Positions 24,145 through 31,703 of a DNA stretch of 64,000 nt are shown here, one piece after another. The DNA lies in NCBI GenBank assembly GCA_007376205.1, contig VMFU01000001.1:30661-94660 (forward strand), read 5' to 3'. The notes below the pieces were generated by a model. That model had not been told where the DNA came from and searched no databases. It saw only the letters and a list, made by a program, of their open reading frames with translations. The stretch comes from Candidatus Peregrinibacteria bacterium Gr01-1014_25 (GTDB taxonomy: Bacteria; Patescibacteriota; Gracilibacteria; Peribacterales; Peribacteraceae). The translations under genes were made by a program, and so were the position numbers. Numbering within the stretch: the stretch's first letter is position 1; every line of letters starts with the position of its first letter.

Positions 24145-25215
24145 ATGAAGCCGCGCGTCGTCATCCTCTCGGCGTTCGCCACACCGCTGCGCAGCGGCGC
24201 GGAGGCATGCGCGGAGGAAGTCGGCTTGGCCATGCTGGAGCGCTACGATGTGATCCTGGTGACCGCGCGTCTCCTGCGTTCGTCGTCCAAGCGCGACCTG
24301 CTCCACGGCCGCCTTCCCGTGCGCCGGATCGGCCTGGGCCTGCCGATCGACAAGTGGCTCTTCCCCCTGCTCGCGCCGTTCGTCGTGCGCGCGCTGCGTC
24401 CACGCCTCGTCCATGCCGTCCTCGAATCCTATGCGGGATTGGCCATGATTCTCACAAGCTGGACGTATCCGCATGCCAAGCGTCTGCTGACGTGCCAAAG
24501 CACGAACACCTCGCTTTTGCTCGGGTGGATGCACCGATCCGCGGACCGTGTCACCGCCATCAGTTCGGTCCTCGTGCGTCGCGCGCTGGGATACGGGCGC
24601 AAGGACGTTCTGCGCATTCCCAACGGGGTGCACGTCGGAATGTACGCGCATGAACGCGCACGCGAGCGCCGCGTCCCAGGCTGCATCCTCTTCGTCGGAC
24701 GCCTTGAACGCATGAAGGGTGTCGACGTGCTGATCGACGCATTCCGGCTCCTCGCGAGCGAGTTTCCCCACGCGCACCTGCGCATTGTAGGCAGCGGTTC
24801 TCTTCGTCGCACGTTGGAGCGGCGGGCGGCGGACCTCGCCGCAACCGGCCGCATCACGTTCGCCGGATACCTCCCCGCCGACGCGGTGGCCGCGGAGTTC
24901 GCGCGCGCGCCCATTTTCTGCGCACTCTCCCGCAGCGAAGCGCTGGGCAATGTTTTTCTCGAAGCGCAGGCTGCGGGCTGCGCCGTCGTCGCCTCGCGCA
25001 CCGGCGGCATCCCCGACATCGTCGTCGAAGGACAGACGGGCCTGCTCATTCCCCCGAATCATCCCCAGGAAGCGGCGGACGCTCTGCGCTTGCTGCTGCG
25101 CAAAAACGACCTTACCGACCGCCTGGGCAAAGCCGGAGCCGACCATGCGCGAAAATTCGACTGGTCACGCATCACGGCGGAGTACGGCCGCGTCTACGAC
25201 GAGCTCTGCTCCTGA
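24145..25215 (+). CDS. GT4 glycosyltransferase
   Basis: A 356-residue GT-B enzyme: N-terminal VVILSAFATPLRSGAEACAEEVG, then VTAISSVLVRRALGYGRKDVLRIPNGVHVGMY, then the C-terminal ILFVGRLERMKGVDVLIDAF, GSGSLRRTLE and CALSRSEALGNVFLEAQAAGCAVVASRTGGIPDIV with the family EX7E element (E at both ends). It follows the previous GT4 by 33 nt, probably in the same operon. Its 3' end overlaps the convergent rmlA by 22 nt. Sugar specificity is not visible. Confidence 0.9.
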   Translation: MKPRVVILSAFATPLRSGAEACAEEVGLAMLERYDVILVTARLLRSSSKRDLLHGRLPVRRIGLGLPIDKWLFPLLAPFVVRALRPRLVHAVLESYAGLAMILTSWTYPHAKRLLTCQSTNTSLLLGWMHRSADRVTAISSVLVRRALGYGRKDVLRIPNGVHVGMYAHERARERRVPGCILFVGRLERMKGVDVLIDAFRLLASEFPHAHLRIVGSGSLRRTLERRAADLAATGRITFAGYLPADAVAAEFARAPIFCALSRSEALGNVFLEAQAAGCAVVASRTGGIPDIVVEGQTGLLIPPNHPQEAADALRLLLRKNDLTDRLGKAGADHARKFDWSRITAEYGRVYDELCS

Positions 25216-25919
25216 AGACGCTTCTCCCGCACCAACATCGCCGCATGGTAGAAGCTCTCGAAAGTCCCCGCATCGACCCATGGCCCATCAACGACCGTGG
25301 CGGCCAGTTCGCCATGATCCAGGTACCACCGGCTGACGTCCGTGATTTCCAGCTCGCCGCGGGGGGAGGGCTTGAGCCCTCGGATGATGTCGAAGCAGCG
25401 ATGGTCGAACAGGTAACAGCCGGTTTGCGCCAATGAAGATTTCGGCTGCAGGGGCTTCTCTTCGATGGATACCGGCTTCCCGTCGCGCAGCTCGACGACG
25501 CCGAAACGCTCCGGATCGTGGACCTCTTTGAGGAACAGGTGGCCGCCGCCGCGGAACGCGCGGATCGTTTTCGAGATGTCCTGCAGGAAGACGTTGTCAC
25601 CGAGGATCGCGCACAGCCTGTCCCCCGCGACGAATTCCTCCGCCAGCCCGAGTGCCTGGGCGATGCCGCCCGGCTTCTCCTGCACCGCATACGTGAATGC
25701 GCAGTCATGCGACGCGCCGGATCCCAGGAATGCCGCTATCTGATCGATGTGCTCCGTCCCCGTCACAATCATAATCTCGCGGATCCCGGCATCGAGCAGC
25801 ACCTGCAGAGGGAATAGGATCAGCGGCCGGTCGTACACCGGCAAAAGGCTCTTGTTCGTCACGTCGGTCAGCGGCTTGAGCCGCGACCCCGTCCCGCCGC
25901 AGATGAGGACGCCTTTCAT
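25194..25919 (-). CDS. rmlA: Glucose-1-phosphate thymidylyltransferase, short form
   Basis: Makes dTDP-glucose from dTTP and glucose-1-phosphate. Residues show GVLICGGTGSRLKPLTDVTNKSLLPVYDRPLI (nucleotidyltransferase GGxGxRLxPLT...KPLLPV), LGDNVFLQDI, FGVVE, IEEKP and WVDAGTFESF. At 241 residues it is shorter than RmlA (about 290), lacking the C-terminal helices, as in the short sugar-nucleotidyltransferases. dTDP specificity is inferred from the divergent rmlB. The start is MKGVLICGG, 9 nt after TACCAT; an ATG two codons earlier is possible. Confidence 0.87.
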   Translation of the reverse strand: MKGVLICGGTGSRLKPLTDVTNKSLLPVYDRPLILFPLQVLLDAGIREIMIVTGTEHIDQIAAFLGSGASHDCAFTYAVQEKPGGIAQALGLAEEFVAGDRLCAILGDNVFLQDISKTIRAFRGGGHLFLKEVHDPERFGVVELRDGKPVSIEEKPLQPKSSLAQTGCYLFDHRCFDIIRGLKPSPRGELEITDVSRWYLDHGELAATVVDGPWVDAGTFESFYHAAMLVREKRLQEQSSS

Positions 25920-25928
25920 AGGCATTGC

Positions 25929-25938
25929 ATGGTAGCAT
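25929..25938. promoter_or_regulatory. Overlapping divergent -10 elements, rmlA / rmlB
   Basis: TAGCAT (25933-25938, plus) precedes the rmlB ATG by 7 nt and TACCAT (25929-25934, minus) precedes the rmlA ATG by 9 nt. The two hexamers overlap in ATGGTAGCAT. Only 26 nt separate the two starts, so separate leaders with ribosome sites cannot fit. Confidence 0.5.
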
Positions 25939-25945
25939 GCATGGC

Positions 25946-26950
25946 ATGAACCTGCTCGTTACGGGAGGAGCCGGCTTCATCGGCTCGCACTTCGTCCTGC
26001 GGCACGCGGGAGCGAATCCGCGGGATGCTCTCGTCGTGCTCGACAAGATGACGTACGCGGCGAAACGGGAGTACCTCGCGCCGGTCGAGAAGAGCATCAC
26101 CTTCGTCCAAGGCGACATCGCCGACATCGAAACCGTCGCCCGCATCGTCCATGACCGCGCCATTGATGCCATCGTGAATTTCGCTGCCGAATCGCATGTC
26201 GACCGGAGCATCGAGAGCGCGGTGCCGTTCCTCCATACGAATGTCCTGGGCGTGCAGAGCCTGATCGAAGTTTGCCGTGCCGCGAAAACCGTCCGCCTCC
26301 TGCACGTTTCCACCGACGAGGTCTACGGCGACGTCCCCGACGGCGCCGCGCCGCGCACCGTGGAGGATGCCCTCTGCCCCAGTTCGCCCTACGCCGCCAG
26401 CAAGGCCGCGGGGGAAATGCTCGTTCTCTCCGCGATCCGCACGTACGGCCTGCGCGCCTGCATCACCCGCTGCACGAACAACTACGGCCCTCATCAGGCG
26501 GGCGAGAAATTCATCCCCACCGTCATCCGCAGCGCACTGAAGGACGAACCGATCCCGCTCTACGGCGACGGCAAAAACAAGCGCGACTGGCTCTACGTCA
26601 CGGACCACTGCGACGCCCTCGAACGCATTCTGCAGGAAGCGACCCTCTTCCAGCCGCCGGGCGCCGGGGCGAAGGGCAGACGCTGCTGCGACCACGTGAT
26701 GAACATCGCCGCGGGCGACGAGCGCGAGAACATCACCGTGGCGAAGATGATCCTGAACATCCTCGGCAAGCCCGAGAGCCTCCTCTCCTTCGTCCCGGAC
26801 CGGCCGGGCCACGACTGGCGCTACGCGATCGGCGATGTCCCGCTGCGCATGCTCGGGTGGAAGCCGTCCGTGCATTTCGACGACGGCCTGCGGGCGACGG
26901 TGGAGTGGTACCGCGGCATGTGGGAATCGGCTCTCGCCAAAGGTTGTTGA
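25946..26950 (+). CDS. rmlB: dTDP-glucose 4,6-dehydratase
   Basis: Converts dTDP-glucose to dTDP-4-keto-6-deoxyglucose. The 334 residues show NLLVTGGAGFIGSHFV, the VDRSIESAVPFLHTNVLG signature, HVSTDEVYGDV with catalytic Asp-Glu, YAASKAAGEM (YxxxK), TRCTNNYGPHQAGEKFIP and PDRPGHDWRYAIG, all diagnostic of RmlB. Start chosen at the Rossmann strand, 7 nt after TAGCAT, seven codons inside the track start. No rmlC is in the window; the RmlD-like protein at 36577 and the C-methyltransferase fusion at 34551 may use its product. Confidence 0.95.
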   Translation: MNLLVTGGAGFIGSHFVLRHAGANPRDALVVLDKMTYAAKREYLAPVEKSITFVQGDIADIETVARIVHDRAIDAIVNFAAESHVDRSIESAVPFLHTNVLGVQSLIEVCRAAKTVRLLHVSTDEVYGDVPDGAAPRTVEDALCPSSPYAASKAAGEMLVLSAIRTYGLRACITRCTNNYGPHQAGEKFIPTVIRSALKDEPIPLYGDGKNKRDWLYVTDHCDALERILQEATLFQPPGAGAKGRRCCDHVMNIAAGDERENITVAKMILNILGKPESLLSFVPDRPGHDWRYAIGDVPLRMLGWKPSVHFDDGLRATVEWYRGMWESALAKGC

Positions 26951-26973
26951 CGACGCCCTCCTCTTCTCCACGT

Positions 26974-28104
26974 ATGTCTCTGCAGATCGTCCTGGCAACG
27001 GGGATCTACCCGCCCGACATCGGCGGTCCGGCGACGTACGTGGAACATCTGGCGAAGGAGCTGACTGCCAAGGGCATCGATGTGACCGTGGTGACGTATG
27101 CGATGAGTGCGGACGGCGAGAAGCGGACAGCGCAACGCTGGCAGGTCGTTGGCGTCGGCAAATGGGGCGGTCCTCTCCTCCGCTGGCTGCGGTACATGCG
27201 GGCACTGAAGAGGCATGCCGGCGATGCGGATGTCGTCGTTGCATTCTCCTCGATCAGCGTCGGCGTGCCGATGATCATGGCGCACCTGAAAAAGCCGAAG
27301 AAGATCCTGCGACTCGGCGGCGATTTCTTCTGGGAGCGCTACACCGACTGTGGCGGGATGCTCGGCCTGCGGGCTTGGACGGCGCAGTCCGGACTCCATC
27401 GCCGCATCATGGGCGCCATCCTCCGGCGCTTCGATCATGTCGTCTTCTCCACGCGCTTCCAGGAAGAATTGTACGAGGAGTTCTATTCGCTTCTCCCACG
27501 ACATTCCGTTATTGAGAACGCTCTTGCCACTACCATCCAGCATCCAACATCCCATATCTCTCACTCGCCATTCCGCCTCCTCTTCGTCGGTCGGTTCGTC
27601 CGCTTCAAAAACCTCGAACACCTCCTGCTGGCGATGACACAGCTGCCGCAGACATCGCTGACGCTCGTCGGCGACGGGCCGCGGCGCGAACGGCTCACGG
27701 CCCTTGTCACCGCGTTGAACCTCCGCAGCCGCGTGCAGTTCGTGCCGCCGACGCGCGGCGCGGACAAAGAGCGCCTCTTCGCCGAGCACGATCTCCTCGT
27801 GCTTCCTTCGATCACCGAAATCAGTCCGCACATCGCCCTCGAGGCCCGCGGCGCGGGCCTGCCCGTCCTCCTCACGGGGGAAACGGGCCTGTCCGAACGT
27901 CTGACGCACGGCATGCTGCTGCGACCGCTCCTCTTGCCCCGGCAGATCGCCGACGCCATGCGCGAAGCGATCGATAACTACGACACGCTCGCCCGCAACG
28001 CCTCCTCTCCGCACCCCGGACGGTCGTGGAGCAGCCTCGCGGAGGAGTGGTTCAGCCTCGCCGAGACGGTCATTCCTTCCGCGGATCGCCGAGTAGCAGA
28101 TTGA
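26974..28104 (+). CDS. GT4 glycosyltransferase
   Basis: A 376-residue GT-B enzyme with IVLATGIYPPDIGGPATYVEHLAKELTAKG (the family's glycine-rich first loop), RLGGDFFWERYTD, LLFVGRFVRFKNLEHLL, VGDGPRRERL and LLVLPSITEISPHIALEARGAGLPVLLTGETG. A short piece between domains (TTIQHPTSHISHSP) coincides with a 7-bp repeat tract. It starts 23 nt after rmlB and is probably cotranscribed; no start-proximal -10 is present, unlike most genes here. The track ORF beginning at 26272 overlaps rmlB and is rejected. Its 3' end overlaps the convergent regulator gene by 35 nt. Confidence 0.88.
   Translation: MSLQIVLATGIYPPDIGGPATYVEHLAKELTAKGIDVTVVTYAMSADGEKRTAQRWQVVGVGKWGGPLLRWLRYMRALKRHAGDADVVVAFSSISVGVPMIMAHLKKPKKILRLGGDFFWERYTDCGGMLGLRAWTAQSGLHRRIMGAILRRFDHVVFSTRFQEELYEEFYSLLPRHSVIENALATTIQHPTSHISHSPFRLLFVGRFVRFKNLEHLLLAMTQLPQTSLTLVGDGPRRERLTALVTALNLRSRVQFVPPTRGADKERLFAEHDLLVLPSITEISPHIALEARGAGLPVLLTGETGLSERLTHGMLLRPLLLPRQIADAMREAIDNYDTLARNASSPHPGRSWSSLAEEWFSLAETVIPSADRRVAD
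27527..27568 (+). repeat. Degenerate heptamer repeat in a GT4 linker
   Basis: 7-nt units CCACTAC, CATCCAG, CATCCAA, CATCCCA, TATCTCT, CACTCGC are translated in frame between the two GT-B domains, at the same structural position as the fold-back array at 23503. Confidence 0.6.
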
Positions 28105-28489
28105 ACAGGAGAAATTGCCAGGGATACTTCTGGCGCAACCAACGGAACGTGTACGGCATGGCCGGCTCCCCCCGCCCCCGCTGCCTCTTTTCGCGAAGCG
28201 CCTTGCGGACGTCTTTCAATTCTTCATCCAACCACCGGTCGACACTGGTGATGGTGGCATAACCAACATGGAGATTCTTGCGAATCGCTTCATGGCCCTC
28301 TCCTTTGAGAAGCTCTTTGGCCACTGCCAAGCGTCGCATGGCCATGAGCCATTCGCTGTCCGTGAACAGCCTCCTCAATAATCTCTGTCCACGTTGCGAT
28401 AGCCCGAGTTCCTCAAAGAGCCGAAGTGTTCTGGCAGTTTCACGCTGCCATGCTTGCGATGGAATTTTTCGATAATCCAGCTTGCCCAT
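28070..28489 (-). CDS. TrpR/YerC-like transcriptional regulator
   Basis: A 139-residue DNA-binding protein. The region LLRRLFTDSEWLMAMRRLAVAKELLKGEGHEAIRKNLHVGYATITSVDRWLDEE has the Trp-repressor fold layout: dimerisation helices, then a helix-turn-helix (EAIRKNLHVGYATITSVDRW), as in the YerC/YecD family. The C-terminal KALREKRQ and aromatic tail are family-variable. Ligand unknown. The track begins at a GTG five codons upstream; the ATG at 28489 lies 6 nt after TACGAT and is preferred. A perfect 30-bp palindrome lies 16 nt upstream, which suggests autoregulation. Base composition is lower in G+C than neighbours. Confidence 0.82.
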   Translation of the reverse strand: MGKLDYRKIPSQAWQRETARTLRLFEELGLSQRGQRLLRRLFTDSEWLMAMRRLAVAKELLKGEGHEAIRKNLHVGYATITSVDRWLDEELKDVRKALREKRQRGRGEPAMPYTFRWLRQKYPWQFLLFNLLLGDPRKE

Positions 28490-28495
28490 GACCGC

Positions 28496-28501
28496 ATCGT
28501 A
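28496..28501 (-). promoter_or_regulatory. -10-like TACGAT for the TrpR-like gene
   Basis: Minus-strand TACGAT, 6 nt before the ATG. The palindrome at 28506-28535 then occupies the -35 side, so a bound protein would block polymerase. Confidence 0.45.
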
Positions 28502-28505
28502 CACC

Positions 28506-28535
28506 TACCTACAATTATTTCAATAATTGTAGGTA
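28506..28535. promoter_or_regulatory. Perfect 30-bp palindrome, candidate operator
   Basis: The half-site TACCTACAATTATT is repeated as its exact complement after a 2-nt centre (TC), giving 14 paired positions without mismatch. It is A+T-rich in a G+C-rich region. It lies between the TrpR-like gene and the divergent GT4 gene. A related 12-position copy is at 46904-46929. It could also form an RNA hairpin, but no T-run follows on either strand. Confidence 0.75.
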
Positions 28536-28617
28536 AGAAGAGAATGTAGAAGAGAAAGATCGAGTAAAAGCCAAAAATAAAGGGGTGAATCACGGACTGC
28601 ATTACTGTGTAATGCGC

Positions 28618-28623
28618 TATGAT
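28618..28623 (+). promoter_or_regulatory. -10-like TATGAT for the GT4 at 28631
   Basis: TATGAT, one base from TATAAT, is 7 nt before the ATG at 28631. It overlaps the two upstream in-frame ATG candidates and so favours the third ATG as the real start. Confidence 0.55.
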
Positions 28624-28630
28624 GGGCCTG

Positions 28631-29734
28631 ATGAACCTCCTTATGATCTCCGGGGATCGCATGCTCGCAGCGGGGAAGCGCGGGGCGTTCTGGTACACAC
28701 TCGAAGAACTCCATCGTCATTTCGACCGCATCGACATCATCTGTCCGAAAGCGCGTGGAGCAGCGTCGTCTCCGTTTGCGAATGTTTTCCTCCATCCTTC
28801 ACCACGCGGACTGTGGTATCAGCCGCTGTGGATTCTGCGAAAGGGAAAGGAGCTCTGGGCCGCGCACCGCCACGACGTCATGACCGTGCACGAATACCCT
28901 CCGTTCTACAACGGGCTGGGGACGTTGCTGCTGCGCCGAGCCGCGTTCATACCGATAGTTCTGGAAATTCACCACATCGTGGGGTGGCCGCGGGCGGCGA
29001 GTGCGACGGAGCGGATCGGGTTCTGCCTCTCGCGCGTCTTCCTACCATTCGAGGGGAGCGCTGCATCGGCGGTGCGTTGCGTGAGCGGAAGCGTAGAAGC
29101 GCAGCTGCGTCGCTGGGGCGTCGCCAATCTCCACCGCGCACCCTCGTTGTATCTGGATCACGACGCGCTGCAACCGGATGCCACGATGACGAAGAGCGTC
29201 GACGTCGCCTGCTGCGGACGCCTGGTTCGGAGCAAGGGATTTGACCGCCTGCTTGAGGCGCTCGCGCTCCTGCCGCGGGCGACGCTCGCAGTCGTCGGGG
29301 ACGGCCCCGAGCGCGAGCGCCTGGAGCGCCGGGCGCGGAACCTGGGCATCGCGGACCGCGTCACGTGGCGCGGGTGGCTGGAGGATCAGACAGCCGTGTA
29401 CCGCGCGCTGCAGACAGCGCGCGTCATCGCCGTGCCGTCCTTGAGCGAGGGCGGTCCGCGCATCGCGGTCGAGGCGATGGCGCTCGGCTTGCCCGTCGTT
29501 GCAACGCGCGTCGGCATTCTTCCGGACGTCATCGTCGACGGCGAGAACGGTGCGTTCACGGACGGGTCTCCCGCGGACCTTGCGGCGGTCATCGGCAAAC
29601 TTCTGGCCGACGAGGCGATGCGGCAGCGTCTCGGGGAATCCGCGCGCGGCGTCCTGGGTCTCTTCGAGCGCCGCACGCTGATCAAGCAGTACGCAGACTT
29701 TCTCAAGTCGATTGTTCCGCTGCCAATGCCATGA
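28631..29734 (+). CDS. GT4 glycosyltransferase
   Basis: A 367-residue GT-B enzyme: NLLMISGDRMLAAGKRGAFWYTLEEL, IVLEIHHIVGWP, VDVACCGRLVRSKGFDRLLEAL, VVGDGPERERLERRARNLG and VPSLSEGGPRIAVEAMALGLPVVATRVGILPDVIVDGENG. The start (MNLLMISGD) is chosen from TATGAT 7 nt upstream. It overlaps the next gene by ATGA and begins a three-gene glycosyltransferase operon divergent from the TrpR-like regulator. Confidence 0.9.
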   Translation: MNLLMISGDRMLAAGKRGAFWYTLEELHRHFDRIDIICPKARGAASSPFANVFLHPSPRGLWYQPLWILRKGKELWAAHRHDVMTVHEYPPFYNGLGTLLLRRAAFIPIVLEIHHIVGWPRAASATERIGFCLSRVFLPFEGSAASAVRCVSGSVEAQLRRWGVANLHRAPSLYLDHDALQPDATMTKSVDVACCGRLVRSKGFDRLLEALALLPRATLAVVGDGPERERLERRARNLGIADRVTWRGWLEDQTAVYRALQTARVIAVPSLSEGGPRIAVEAMALGLPVVATRVGILPDVIVDGENGAFTDGSPADLAAVIGKLLADEAMRQRLGESARGVLGLFERRTLIKQYADFLKSIVPLPMP

Positions 29735-30864
29735 TGCAGTATCCAACCAACTCGTCCGAACGCGGGGGTCTTGCGGGCCCCGCGCGTGGAGGACACCGCT
29801 TGTGGGAAAGGATGGTTCGCGGAAGGAAAACCGGAGGTTTGCCTTTCGCGCTGTTATTTATCACCCAAAAGCTCCATACGCAGGATGCCTTCGGCATCCT
29901 CTGGGCCAATGCCTTCGCGGCCCGCGGGTACGACGTGCATGTCATCTGCCTGGAGGATCGCACCGCGGCGGGGCAGGGAGCGCTCGGCGACATCACGCCG
30001 CGCTTCACGGTGCACTCACTCGGCAAGGAGCACGGCACGGGGCGCATCCGCCAGGTTCTGCGGTTCTGGTCGCTGATCATCACGCTGCGCTACGACCGCG
30101 TCTTCATCCACATGTCGCCGGTGTGGTACGCACTGGGCTGGTGGTGGTGGCTGCTGCGGGGCATACCCGTGTACCTGTGGTACACGCACTACAAGATGCA
30201 GCCGGGCGTACGCCTCTTCGGGTGGTTCGGCCGCCGCTTCTTCTGCGCGACGGCGCAGAGCCTGCCGCAGTACCGGACATCGCCGAAGAAGATCATCACG
30301 GGCCACGGCATCGACCTCGCTTTCTGGCCCAAGCGCCCGAATGTTTCTTCCAATCCCAACAGCCTGCTCGTCGTGCACCGGCTCTCCCGCAGCAAGCGGC
30401 TGGAATTGATCTTGTACGCGCTCACGCTCCTGCCCGGATTCACCGTCGACATCTACGGCATCGACGCCGAGGCAGATTACGCCGCCGCGATGCGCAGTCT
30501 GGCCGGCAATCTCGGCGTGGACGGCCGCGCGGTGTTCCATGGCACGATTCCGATGAAGAAGTTGCCGGCGATCTATACGCGCCACCGTCTGATTCTGAAC
30601 ATGGCATCGGAGACCATCGACAAGACGATGCTGGAGGCGATGACGTGCGGTTGCTATCCCGTGACGACGAAGGCCAACGCGCAAGCGATCGGACTGCCCG
30701 CGGCTCCGGCGGACGACACGCCGGAGGCGATTGCCGCGTTCGTGGAATCGGCATCGGCATCGCCGCCTCTCCCCGCGGACGCGCTCTACGCAATCGTCGT
30801 CGAGCGGCATAGTCTGGGACGCCTCTTAGACCAGATGGATCGCTACATTCGCTCGGGAACATGA
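29731..30864 (+). CDS. Glycosyltransferase, GT4-like
   Basis: A 377-residue protein with a GT-B layout: ALLFITQKLHTQDAFGILWANAFAARGYDVHVICLE, an aromatic-rich membrane-associating stretch (WYALGWWWWLLRGIPVYLWYTHYKM), NSLLVVHRLSRSKRLELILYAL, and LILNMASETIDKTMLEAMTCGCYPVTTKANAQAIG, where TMLEAMTCG corresponds to the EX7E region. The first 35 residues are poorly conserved in appearance; an internal ATG at 29812 could be the true start, but the 4-nt overlap with the upstream stop supports 29731. Specificity unknown. Confidence 0.78.
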   Translation: MMQYPTNSSERGGLAGPARGGHRLWERMVRGRKTGGLPFALLFITQKLHTQDAFGILWANAFAARGYDVHVICLEDRTAAGQGALGDITPRFTVHSLGKEHGTGRIRQVLRFWSLIITLRYDRVFIHMSPVWYALGWWWWLLRGIPVYLWYTHYKMQPGVRLFGWFGRRFFCATAQSLPQYRTSPKKIITGHGIDLAFWPKRPNVSSNPNSLLVVHRLSRSKRLELILYALTLLPGFTVDIYGIDAEADYAAAMRSLAGNLGVDGRAVFHGTIPMKKLPAIYTRHRLILNMASETIDKTMLEAMTCGCYPVTTKANAQAIGLPAAPADDTPEAIAAFVESASASPPLPADALYAIVVERHSLGRLLDQMDRYIRSGT

Positions 30865-31703
30865 CTCCCGCCATCCCCTGCACCGTGCAGCTCCTGTGCC
30901 GCAACAACGCGGCATCGATCGGCGCGTGTCTCGATTCCCTCGGAGAATTCGCGGAGGTCATCGTGCAGGACGGCTCCTCGACCGACGGCACGCGGGAGAT
31001 CGCGCTCGTTCATCCGAACGTGCGCATCATCGATCAGAACCGCGCGTACATCGACGCATCCAGCCGCATCACCGATTTCGCCTCGATGCGCAACGAGAGT
31101 ATCGCGGCCGCTCGTCACGACTGGCTCTTCGTCGTCGATGCTGACGAAGCCGTCACACCCGCACAGACGGACGAAGTGCGTTCCATCGTGCAGCGCGGCA
31201 TCCCGGGCGTGTTCGTCGCCTCGCGCCGCTTCGTCGTCGACGGCAAGGTGATCGACCGCTGCTCGGGATACCCCGCGGAACAGATCCGCCTGTTCCACCG
31301 ATCGTTGACGCACGGCTATGTGAAGACCGTGCATGAACGGCTGCACCTGAAGAACGGAGTAACGACGCAGCACTTGCAAGAAGAGCTCCTCGTGCCCCTC
31401 CCTCCCGCCTCGTCGCTGCCGGCCAAGCACGCGCGCTACCTCGACATGGAAGTGCGGCGGCTCGGTGTCGTCGGCATGGGCCGCTGGACGCGGTGGATTC
31501 TCCTGCGGAATCTGCGCACCGCGGCGGGGTTGCTGCTGCGCATCGCCTGGATCCGCCTGACGCCCACCCGCGCGACGATCATGCCCCTGCGCTACGAACT
31601 TCCCTACGTCGCGCACGTGCTGCGCACGATCGTTCGCACATTCCCGCCCTTCGTCGCCGCGAACATCCGCCGCTACGGCGACGACGCCGGCACGAAGCGG
31701 TAG
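30861..31703 (+). CDS. GT2 glycosyltransferase (WaaE/KdtX-like)
   Basis: A 280-residue GT2 enzyme. TVQLLCRNNAASIGACLDSLGEFAEVIVQDGSSTDGT is the nucleotide-binding half, WLFVVDADEAVTP gives the DxD-type motif, and SGYPAEQIRLFHR plus VKTVHERL match the family of lipopolysaccharide core beta-glycosyltransferases. The C-terminal part carries basic and hydrophobic helices for membrane attachment. Coupled by ATGA to the gene before it. Its end overlaps the convergent membrane-protein gene by 31 nt. Confidence 0.85.
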   Translation: MTPAIPCTVQLLCRNNAASIGACLDSLGEFAEVIVQDGSSTDGTREIALVHPNVRIIDQNRAYIDASSRITDFASMRNESIAAARHDWLFVVDADEAVTPAQTDEVRSIVQRGIPGVFVASRRFVVDGKVIDRCSGYPAEQIRLFHRSLTHGYVKTVHERLHLKNGVTTQHLQEELLVPLPPASSLPAKHARYLDMEVRRLGVVGMGRWTRWILLRNLRTAAGLLLRIAWIRLTPTRATIMPLRYELPYVAHVLRTIVRTFPPFVAANIRRYGDDAGTKR

